Shown piece after piece: positions 7,347 to 14,009 of a stretch of 14,009 nt of DNA (positions are counted from its first letter, which is position 1; the number at the start of each line of letters is the position of its first letter). Origin of the DNA: an uncultured Clostridia bacterium. Lineage in GTDB: Bacteria; Bacillota; Clostridia; Lachnospirales; Lachnospiraceae. The notes under the pieces were generated by a model. That model worked only from the letters and a program-made list of their open reading frames with translations, made no database searches and was not told the DNA's origin. The position numbers and the translations under genes are program-made. The stretch is taken from positions 1 through 14,009 of the forward strand of contig CALBKM010000001.1 of assembly GCA_937895705.1 (NCBI GenBank), written 5' to 3'.

Positions 7347-7415
7347 ATAAAAATGAGTGAAGTTTTCTTTTGATAATTTTCTTATAATCAAGAGGAAGCG
7401 AAGGAGGAAAATGAA

Positions 7416-9212
7416 ATGGCAGAATCAATGATGGGCTTGAAGAGAAGTCACAGATGTACCGAGGTGAGTAACGCAAATATCGGTGAAACCGTAACGGTTA
7501 TGGGCTGGGTACAGAAGAGCCGTAACAAGGGCGGTATTATTTTTTTGGATCTGCGCGATCGTTCAGGATTGCTTCAGATTATTTTCGAAGAAGATACCTG
7601 CGGATGTGAAAATTTTGCAAAAGCAGAGAAGCTTCGCAGCGAATTCGTAATTGCTGTGGTCGGTGAAGTGGTGGCTCGTTCCGGTGCGGTAAACGAGAAC
7701 CTGGCAACCGGTGATATCGAAGTGCGTGCGAAGGAGCTTCGTGTTCTTTCCGAGGCGGAGGTTCCGCCGTTCCCGGTAGAAGAAGACTCCAAGACCAAGG
7801 AAGAGCTTCGTCTGAAGTATCGTTACATTGACCTTCGTCGTCCGGATTTACAGAGAAATCTTATGATGAGAAGTAAGGTGGCAACGTTAACCAGACAGTT
7901 CCTTGCAGAGGAAGGATTTCTTGAAATCGAGACGCCGATGCTTACCAAGAGTACCCCGGAGGGTGCAAGAGATTATCTTGTACCGAGTCGTGTGCATCCG
8001 GGCAATTTCTATGCATTGCCGCAGTCTCCGCAGATTTTTAAGCAGCTTTTGATGTGTTCCGGTTATGACCGTTATTTCCAGATTGTAAAGTGCTTCCGTG
8101 ACGAGGATTTACGTGCGGACCGTCAGCCGGAGTTTACCCAGATTGATATGGAGCTTTCCTTTGTGGATATTGATGACGTAATTGATGTCAATGAGCGTCT
8201 TTTACAGAAGCTTTTTAAGGAGGTTCTCGATGTAGAAGTGACCCTGCCGATTCAGCGTATGACCTGGCAAGAGGCTATGGATCGCTTCGGTTCCGATAAG
8301 CCGGACACCCGTTTCGGCATGGAACTGACGGATGTTTCCGAGGTTGTTGCTGGCTGCGGTTTCGGTGTGTTCACCGGTGCGCTTGAGAACGGCGGGTCCG
8401 TAAGGGGTATCAACGCGAAGGGGCAGGCTGCCATGCCGCGTAAGAAGATTGACGCTTTGGTCGAGTTTGCAAAGGGCTACGGTGCAAAGGGTCTTGCTTA
8501 CCTTGCAGTGGAAGAGGACGGCAATATTAAGTCTTCCTTTGCAAAGTTTATGACCGAAGAGGAGCTTAAGGCACTGGTTGCCGCTATGGGCGGTGAGCCG
8601 GGCGATTTGCTTTTGTTTGCGGCAGATAAAAACAAGGTGGTTTACGACGTGCTCGGCGCGCTCCGCTTAGAGCTTGCAAAGCAGTTAGAGTTGTTGGATA
8701 AGAAGCAGTTTAATTTCCTGTGGGTAACGGAGTTCCCGCTTCTGGAGTATGACGAGGAAGAGAAGCGTTACGTAGCAATGCACCATCCGTTCACCATGCC
8801 GATGGAAGAGGACCTTGCACTCCTTGATACCGACCCGGGCAAGGTACGTGCAAAGGCGTATGATATCGTGTTAAACGGCACCGAAATCGGTGGTGGTTCC
8901 GTGCGTATTTTCCAGAACGACGTACAGGAAAAGATGTTTGAAAAGTTAGGATTTACCAAAGAAGCAGCTTATGATAGATTCGGATTCTTACTGAATGCGT
9001 TCAAGTACGGTGTTCCGCCGCATGCGGGTCTTGCATACGGTCTTGACCGTCTTGTGATGCTTATGGCGGGAGAAGACTCCATCCGTGATGTAATTGCATT
9101 CCCGAAGGTAAAGGACGCATCCTGTCTGATGACAGACGCTCCGAATGTGGTTGACGACAAGCAGCTTACCGAGCTGGCCCTTGCAATTACCGCAAGTAAG
9201 GAAGAAGAGTAA
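7416..9212 (+). CDS. aspS: Aspartyl-tRNA synthetase, bacterial type
   Basis: Class II synthetase that charges tRNA-Asp with aspartate in the cytosol. At 598 residues it has the bacterial length, with an N-terminal OB-fold anticodon domain (about 1-110), the class II catalytic domain, and the inserted GAD domain (about 285-425) found only in the bacterial type. The class II signatures are clear: LPQSPQIFKQLL, motif 2 as FRDEDLRADRQPEFTQ from residue 227, and motif 3 as GLDRL from 542. AAGGAGG eight to nine bases upstream fixes the start. Residue 38 is Lys in the loop SRNKGG, where discriminating enzymes such as E. coli's carry Leu and the Pseudomonas non-discriminating enzyme His. Whether it also charges tRNA-Asn is therefore open. 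It probably has its own promoter. Confidence 0.97.
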   Translation: MAESMMGLKRSHRCTEVSNANIGETVTVMGWVQKSRNKGGIIFLDLRDRSGLLQIIFEEDTCGCENFAKAEKLRSEFVIAVVGEVVARSGAVNENLATGDIEVRAKELRVLSEAEVPPFPVEEDSKTKEELRLKYRYIDLRRPDLQRNLMMRSKVATLTRQFLAEEGFLEIETPMLTKSTPEGARDYLVPSRVHPGNFYALPQSPQIFKQLLMCSGYDRYFQIVKCFRDEDLRADRQPEFTQIDMELSFVDIDDVIDVNERLLQKLFKEVLDVEVTLPIQRMTWQEAMDRFGSDKPDTRFGMELTDVSEVVAGCGFGVFTGALENGGSVRGINAKGQAAMPRKKIDALVEFAKGYGAKGLAYLAVEEDGNIKSSFAKFMTEEELKALVAAMGGEPGDLLLFAADKNKVVYDVLGALRLELAKQLELLDKKQFNFLWVTEFPLLEYDEEEKRYVAMHHPFTMPMEEDLALLDTDPGKVRAKAYDIVLNGTEIGGGSVRIFQNDVQEKMFEKLGFTKEAAYDRFGFLLNAFKYGVPPHAGLAYGLDRLVMLMAGEDSIRDVIAFPKVKDASCLMTDAPNVVDDKQLTELALAITASKEEE

Positions 9213-9280
9213 TCGAATCAAAAGAAAAGGTGTAGAAGCTGTCCTCCGAAGGAAGTCCGGGGAAAGAGACTTGTTGTGTT

Positions 9281-9299
9281 TGAAACGAAGGTCGTTTCA
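9281..9299 (+). repeat. 8-bp perfect inverted repeat upstream of the ABC cassette
   Basis: TGAAACGA (9281-9288) and TCGTTTCA (9292-9299) are exact reverse complements around AGG. The repeat lies 19 nt before the first ABC gene's start codon and just upstream of its AAAGGAG (9306-9312). No T-run follows, so it is not an ordinary terminator. It could be a protein operator or an RNA hairpin near the ribosome binding site. The remaining sequence from 9213 shows no convincing promoter. Confidence 0.45.
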
Positions 9300-9318
9300 T
9301 TGATTAAAGGAGAACATT

Positions 9319-11631
9319 ATGCGTATACCGAACATGCCGGAGCAGGTCCTGGATTTGCTTGAACGGCAGGGAATCGAAAATAATCAGATTTTATTGGGTG
9401 CACGCACCGATATGAATACCGCCTGCGAGTATGCGGACGGGTATTTGGTACTGACAAAGGAGAAGCTGGCCATAGCCTCTTCTCCGGAAGTGCCGTCGGA
9501 AGTGCATATCTTTAAGGGATATCCGGTATCGGATGAGCCGAAGGAATCACGGGAGTATTCTCTCGTTGTATATTCCGTAGAGGAGCTTTCCGAGGTGCGG
9601 ATTGAACGTCAGGTGGCATGCGCGGTCCTTACCGCAAAGGTAAAGGGCACAGAGCGTATTCTTGCCGCATTTTCAAATTTATGTATCAAACATGCATATG
9701 AGTTGGTTCGTCGCTTAGAACACCTTGACAAGGATGAAGAGGGAGAAAAGCAAGAAAAGCCGGAGGAAGAGGAATATTGTCCGAAGTGCGGAACCATGTA
9801 TCCGGATATGAACCGGAAGATTTGTCCGAAGTGTATGGACAGAAAGTCTGTGTTTGTCCGTACATTCTCGTACTTTAAACCGTACACAGGCGCTGTTGTT
9901 TTGTTGTTCCTCAGCATAGTGATTACGGCACTCTTAAATCTTATCTGGCCGTATTTGAGCGGTACGGTTCTCTATGACTATGTGCTTCGAAAGAACCTTA
10001 CGTTCTTAGAACCGGTCGGATTGGAAAAGGTAGAAATATTTACGGCACTTACCATTCTTGTAGTGGTAATGTTCCTGACAAGACTGGTATTGCAGCTCTT
10101 CCAGATTATCCATGGCGTAATTACCGCAAAGGTAGTGGTAAGCGTGGTAAGAGATATGAAAAAGGATGTTTTCCATCAGATGGGGAAATTGTCCATTCAG
10201 TTCTTTAAGAGCAGACAAACCGGAAGTTTGATGACTCGTGTGTTAAGTGATGCGGACCGTGTTACCGGATTTTTTGTAGATGTACTTCCGTATGCGTTTG
10301 TACACGGTTTTACGATAATTGCGACTCTGACGGTTATGTTTTCCATGCGCTGGCAGCTGGCAATCGTAGCAGTTGTTTTAATGCCGATTACGCTGATTAT
10401 CAGTATGAAGCTTCGTCCGAAGCTTTGGGGCCTGTACGGACGACGTCACAGAAAAGAGCGTACCGTAAACAGTAACGTAAACGACAACCTGACGGGTGCC
10501 CGTGTGGTAAAAGCCTTTGGCCAGCAGGAAAATGAGATTTCCCGCTTTGAGAAGGGAAACAAAAAGCTTTCCGAGGCAGAGGTGGATATTGTACGCTATA
10601 ACAACAAGTTCAGAATTATCTTCTCCGGCGTGAGAGAGTTGATTAACCTGATTGTTTGGGCTCTCGGTGTTTGGTTTGTAATGGCGACGGAGCATTTTGA
10701 AGTGGGTATGTTACTTACCTTTACCGGATATGTGGGCCAGCTTTCCGGTCCGTTGGATTTCTTTTCCCATTTCTTTAATAACTGGTCCGACAGTATGAAC
10801 AGTGCACAGCGTATGTTTGAGATTCTGGACTCCATTCCGGAGGTAATCGAGAAGGAACAGGCAGTGCGTCTGACAGAGCCGGAGGGAGAGATTGTTCTTG
10901 ACCATGTGACCTTCGGTTATGAAATCAGTAAACCGATTTTAAAAGACATTACCTTACATATTAAGCCGGGCGAAATGCTTGGTATTGTAGGACGTTCCGG
11001 TGCGGGAAAGACCACTCTTGTAAATCTGATTTCCCGCATGTACGATCCGCAGGAGGGTCAGATTTTAATCGACGGCGTCAATGTGCGGGATATGGCTTTT
11101 TACGATTTGCGTCGTAATGTAGCTATGGTATCCCAGGAAACTTATATTTTTATGGGCACGGTAGAGCAGAATATTGCGTACGCGAACCCGACGGCTACAA
11201 AGGAAGAGATTATTCAGGCTGCGGTGCTGGCAAGCGCTCATGAGTTTATTCTTCGTATGCCGGACGGTTACGATACGGTCATCGGCTCCTCGGGACGCCA
11301 GCTATCCGGCGGTGAGAGACAGCGTATTTCCATTGCCCGGGCGATTCTGGCAAACCCGAAGATTTTGATATTAGACGAGGCGACTGCGTCTGTGGATACG
11401 GAGACGGAAAAAGCGATTCAGACGTCTATGCAGTACCTGGTAAAGAACCGCACCACGTTGTCCATTGCCCATCGTTTGTCTACCTTGCGGGATGCGGACC
11501 GTTTGATTGTACTGGATCACGGACGTATTACGGAAGAAGGAACCCAGAAAGAGTTAGAGGAGCTTCGCGGTACCTATTATAAGTTAATGGAATTGCAGAC
11601 GAAGGCACTTGCGCTTAAGGGGCTGGAATAG
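9319..11631 (+). CDS. ABC exporter half with N-terminal PH-like domain and zinc ribbon
   Basis: A 770-residue type IV (MsbA-like) ABC exporter half with an unusual cytosolic head. Residues 1 to about 140 resemble bacterial PH-like domains (GYLVLTKEKLAI strand pair and a closing helix near CIKHAYELVRRLEHL). An acidic linker leads to a four-cysteine zinc ribbon (C154, C157, C169, C172). About six membrane helices lie between 190 and 480. The ATPase domain has Walker A at 558-566 (GRSGAGKTT), Q606, signature LSGGERQ at 662-668, Walker B ILILDE with catalytic E687, and H718. All ATPase residues are canonical, so this half can form a working site. AAAGGAG lies six bases upstream of ATG. It is followed without a gap by the DUF1854 gene. 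The substrate is unknown. The probable partner is the second ABC half downstream. Confidence 0.93.
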   Translation: MRIPNMPEQVLDLLERQGIENNQILLGARTDMNTACEYADGYLVLTKEKLAIASSPEVPSEVHIFKGYPVSDEPKESREYSLVVYSVEELSEVRIERQVACAVLTAKVKGTERILAAFSNLCIKHAYELVRRLEHLDKDEEGEKQEKPEEEEYCPKCGTMYPDMNRKICPKCMDRKSVFVRTFSYFKPYTGAVVLLFLSIVITALLNLIWPYLSGTVLYDYVLRKNLTFLEPVGLEKVEIFTALTILVVVMFLTRLVLQLFQIIHGVITAKVVVSVVRDMKKDVFHQMGKLSIQFFKSRQTGSLMTRVLSDADRVTGFFVDVLPYAFVHGFTIIATLTVMFSMRWQLAIVAVVLMPITLIISMKLRPKLWGLYGRRHRKERTVNSNVNDNLTGARVVKAFGQQENEISRFEKGNKKLSEAEVDIVRYNNKFRIIFSGVRELINLIVWALGVWFVMATEHFEVGMLLTFTGYVGQLSGPLDFFSHFFNNWSDSMNSAQRMFEILDSIPEVIEKEQAVRLTEPEGEIVLDHVTFGYEISKPILKDITLHIKPGEMLGIVGRSGAGKTTLVNLISRMYDPQEGQILIDGVNVRDMAFYDLRRNVAMVSQETYIFMGTVEQNIAYANPTATKEEIIQAAVLASAHEFILRMPDGYDTVIGSSGRQLSGGERQRISIARAILANPKILILDEATASVDTETEKAIQTSMQYLVKNRTTLSIAHRLSTLRDADRLIVLDHGRITEEGTQKELEELRGTYYKLMELQTKALALKGLE

Positions 11632-11643
11632 GAGGCTATTGTG
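11630..11643 (+). promoter_or_regulatory. Shine-Dalgarno overlapping the upstream stop, deciding a GTG start
   Basis: AGGAGG (11630-11635) shares bases with the TAG stop (11629-11631) of the first ABC gene and sits five bases before GTG 11641. The next in-frame ATG is 13 codons inside and has no comparable site, so GTG is the likely start. Confidence 0.75.
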
Positions 11644-12195
11644 AGAGATCATTTTGAAGAAGAATTCAGTTTAGAACAGATGGAGCAGGAAACCGAAGCG
11701 ATGCTTCGTCTCCGTTATCTGACTCCGGAAACGGCAACCTTTGCCCGTACCGAAGGCGGTTTTGTCAGCCTTAAGGTAGAAGGGGAAGAGTATTCCCGTG
11801 TCCAGGTGGTGCGGATGTTCCCATTCTCCGAGCCGGGCAAGTACATTTCTATTCGTACCGCCGAGGAGACTTCCAAGGAAATCGGTGTCATTGAGAACAT
11901 GGAAATCTTTCCGCAGGAAGTGAAGGAGATGCTTTTGGAACAGCTGGCGCTCCGTTATTTTACACCGATTATTACGAAGATTTATCAGATTAAGGACCAG
12001 TACGGTTTCGCATACTTTGATGTGGATACCGACAGAGGACATTGCCGGTTTGTAATCCGTATGGGCGGTAATGCGGTGGTACATCTTTCCGATACGAGAA
12101 TTATTATTTCGGATATTGATGAAAACCGGTTTGAAATTCCGGATGTATCGAAGCTTACGATAAAGGAGCAGAAGAAGTTAGATTTGTTCCTGTAA
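11641..12195 (+). CDS. DUF1854 family protein, GTG start
   Basis: A 184-residue soluble protein with no signal peptide or membrane helix. The C-terminal half matches the DUF1854 pattern: ALRYFTPIITKIYQIKDQYG, then AYFDVDTDRGHCRFVIR, then DIDENRFEIPDVSKL near the end. The biochemical function of the family is unknown. From memory, family members in proteobacteria are annotated next to ABC transporters near cyanophycin genes, so the pairing with an ABC gene is recurrent. The start is GTG at 11641, with AGGAGG at 11630-11635 overlapping the stop codon of the preceding ABC gene, which suggests translational coupling and fixed stoichiometry. It lies between two ABC halves of the same build and is probably their accessory or regulatory partner, perhaps contacting the PH-like or zinc-ribbon heads (inference). 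Confidence 0.85.
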   Translation: MRDHFEEEFSLEQMEQETEAMLRLRYLTPETATFARTEGGFVSLKVEGEEYSRVQVVRMFPFSEPGKYISIRTAEETSKEIGVIENMEIFPQEVKEMLLEQLALRYFTPIITKIYQIKDQYGFAYFDVDTDRGHCRFVIRMGGNAVVHLSDTRIIISDIDENRFEIPDVSKLTIKEQKKLDLFL

Positions 12196-12205
12196 GGTGT
12201 GGTTT

Positions 12206-12236
12206 TTATGCGGAAGGCAGACGGCGGACCGCATAA
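12206..12236 (+). repeat. 8-bp perfect inverted repeat between DUF1854 and the second ABC gene
   Basis: TTATGCGG (12206-12213) and CCGCATAA (12229-12236) are exact reverse complements around a 15-base loop. The stem is GC-rich at its inner end, and no T-run follows it, so it does not look like a terminator. It lies in the only sizeable gap (61 nt) inside the cassette, just before the ribosome binding site of the second ABC gene. It may set relative expression or mark an mRNA processing point. Confidence 0.45.
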
Positions 12237-12256
12237 TGTCGAGAGAGGAAATCCAT

Positions 12257-14009
12257 ATGATATTAAAATTTGAGTTAAATCAAAAGGAGCTTGCGGCCCT
12301 TTCTCTTACAGAAGGAGAGGAAGTGCTGTATGCGGTTCCTTACGATTGTGATCTTTCCGGCAACTATGTAAAGAATGCGTATACGGTTGTGACAAACAAA
12401 CGCCTTGTATTGTTACAGAATGCCGTGAAGGAAAAAGAATATGACCTTTCCGAATACGATGCGGTAAAAGCTGAGCCGCGGATTAACTGCGGTGTGTTGT
12501 ATGCGGTAAAGGACGGGCAGGACTATCTGATTGTAAGATATTCTTCCAAGCACCTGGCCCGATATGCCTATGTGGCAAGAGGCGTGGCTCTTTTAAAAAG
12601 CGGAAGCAGCGAGCGTGCCGAGAGCGAAGAGTACGAAAAGACCTGTTTTGTGTGCGGAAGAGCATTGCCGGGTACGAAAGAGTGTACTTATTGTAACCGG
12701 AAAAGCAGAGGTGTGTTTTATCAGATTATGCAATTACTCGGGTCCTATAAAAAGCAGTTGATTCCGATTATTGCTCTTATGGTAACCCGTGCAATCATCG
12801 GTCTGTTCAGTCCGGAATTACAGAAGTATTTGGTGGATGAAGTTTTATATAGCGGAAAGAAAAACTATCTGGCGGCGATGCTGGTACTTGTTGCCATGTT
12901 TTTAGTGGGGATCGGAATTGCGGTGGTAGATATCGGAAAGAGCTACGGCTGTGCAAAGCTCGGTTCCACCATCGGAAGAGATTTACGTTCCAAGCTGTAC
13001 GGAAAGATTCAGATGCTGTCTCTGTCCTACATACACGAAAAACGTCCGGGTGCACTGATGAACCGTATTATGCATGACACCAACCGTATCCGTATGTTTA
13101 TGGAAAATGTATTCTGTAACATGTTTACGGTTGTGATTATGTTCGTGGCGGTTGTGATTTACATGCTGGTATTGAACTGGAAGCTGGCACTGATTTCCTT
13201 TATTTTTGTACCGATTGCGGCTGTGGTTTCCATGCTTTGGAGAAAGAACATTCATCGCCGCTTCCGTTTGCAGGGTAAAAAGTCCGATGATGTACACAGT
13301 GCTTTGCAGGATGTTATTTCCGGTATGAACGTGGTAAAGGGCTACGGTAAGGAACAGGATGAGTCCGAAAAGTTTAATATGTTTTCCGATGTATTTGCCA
13401 ATGTACAAAAGAAAAACGAAGTATTTTGGGCCATGTTTTTCCCGCTTCTCAACTTCCTTATGGGTGCCGGTGTCTATCTGGTTATTTTCTACGGCGGACG
13501 AAGTGTGCTGGGAGAGACCATGACTGCCGGTGAAGTAATGCAGTTTGTCAGCTATACCTCCATGCTTTATATGTATCTCGGATGGATTAACAATTTGCCG
13601 CGTCAGCTTATGGACCTGGTAACCAGTATGGAACGTATTAACGATATTATGACCCAGGAGCCGAAGATTAAGAATACGGAAAAAGCTTCAAAGCCGGAAA
13701 TTACCGGTGCTATCGAGTTTAAGAATGCTACCTTTGGGTACCATTCTTACGAACCCGTTGTAGAGGGCATTAACCTTACGGTAAAGCCGGGAGAAATGAT
13801 CGGTCTCGTCGGGGCTTCCGGTGCCGGAAAGTCCACCATCATCAACCTTATTATGCACCTTTATGATGTGGACGGCGGAGAGCTTATCGTAGACGGTCAG
13901 AATATTAAGGATATCGATATCGACTACTACCATTCCAAAATCGGTGTGGTATTGCAGGAGACCTTCCTGTTCTCCGGTACGATTTTCAATAATATCCGCT
14001 ACGCAAAGC
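12257..14009 (+). CDS. Second ABC exporter half with PH-like domain and zinc ribbon (partial, cut by window edge)
   Basis: The frame is open from ATG 12257 to the window end (584 codons), so the C-terminus is missing. Residues 1 to about 115 form a PH-like domain with NAYTVVTNKRLVLLQN, matching the first ABC half, and a helix near RYAYVARGVALLKSG. A zinc ribbon follows (C130, C133, C143, C146), then about six membrane helices and the start of an ATPase domain with Walker A at 519-527 (GASGAGKST) and Q567. The signature, Walker B and H-loop lie beyond the edge, so it cannot be told whether its catalytic site is intact. GAGAGAGGA about seven bases upstream supports this start. An in-frame ATG at 12236 would add seven residues but has a weaker site. 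Probable heterodimer partner of the first ABC half. Confidence 0.92.
   Translation, partial: MILKFELNQKELAALSLTEGEEVLYAVPYDCDLSGNYVKNAYTVVTNKRLVLLQNAVKEKEYDLSEYDAVKAEPRINCGVLYAVKDGQDYLIVRYSSKHLARYAYVARGVALLKSGSSERAESEEYEKTCFVCGRALPGTKECTYCNRKSRGVFYQIMQLLGSYKKQLIPIIALMVTRAIIGLFSPELQKYLVDEVLYSGKKNYLAAMLVLVAMFLVGIGIAVVDIGKSYGCAKLGSTIGRDLRSKLYGKIQMLSLSYIHEKRPGALMNRIMHDTNRIRMFMENVFCNMFTVVIMFVAVVIYMLVLNWKLALISFIFVPIAAVVSMLWRKNIHRRFRLQGKKSDDVHSALQDVISGMNVVKGYGKEQDESEKFNMFSDVFANVQKKNEVFWAMFFPLLNFLMGAGVYLVIFYGGRSVLGETMTAGEVMQFVSYTSMLYMYLGWINNLPRQLMDLVTSMERINDIMTQEPKIKNTEKASKPEITGAIEFKNATFGYHSYEPVVEGINLTVKPGEMIGLVGASGAGKSTIINLIMHLYDVDGGELIVDGQNIKDIDIDYYHSKIGVVLQETFLFSGTIFNNIRYAK

Noticed and set aside
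7347..7415. T-box leader for aspS
   Set aside because: The leader is only about 60 nt and lacks the conserved T-box sequence and antiterminator.
12208..12273. Short frame of 21 codons (MRKADGG start) between DUF1854 and the second ABC gene
   Set aside because: No Shine-Dalgarno, overlaps the next gene's start out of frame, and coincides with the hairpin, so it is more likely chance.

Overview
The window looks like a chromosomal segment of a low-to-mid GC, anaerobic Firmicute, most likely a Lachnospiraceae/Clostridia relative. The evidence is strong AGGAGG-type ribosome binding sites, almost all genes on one strand with short gaps, a bifunctional Rel next to apt, an MBL-fold hydrolase, HemZ and aspS (a familiar clostridial neighbourhood), and Gram-positive style half-size ABC exporters. 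Genus-level placement is not possible from reading alone.

Layout. Positions 1-1320 are clearly AT-rich and hold the tail of a probable membrane protein (1-66), an isochorismatase-like cysteine hydrolase (86-607) and a six-helix Pr6Pr-like membrane protein (644-1252), closed by a good intrinsic terminator (about 1294-1320). Base composition changes sharply after this. A TGN-extended -10 promoter with a 14-bp palindrome at its predicted start site then drives apt (1488-2012). The (p)ppGpp synthetase/hydrolase gene rel (2149-4449), an MBL-fold hydrolase (4474-5109), the HemZ radical SAM protein (5135-6631) and a stand-alone HD-GYP protein (6668-7333) follow with gaps of only 24-36 nt between the last four, which suggests co-transcription. 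aspS (7416-9212) has its own candidate promoter, embedded in a perfect inverted repeat that spans the HD-GYP stop codon.

The last third (9319 to the right edge) is a three-gene cassette. It holds an ABC exporter half with a PH-like domain and a four-cysteine zinc ribbon fused to its N-terminus, a DUF1854 protein that starts at GTG with its Shine-Dalgarno overlapping the previous stop codon, and a second ABC exporter half with the same PH-like plus zinc-ribbon head. The second half is cut by the window edge. The two ABC halves are probably a heterodimer and the DUF1854 protein a dedicated partner. The substrate is unknown. This is the most interesting unit in the window.

No tRNA, rRNA, CRISPR array, insertion sequence, attachment site or replication origin was seen. 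No gene-free stretch exceeds about 240 bases.
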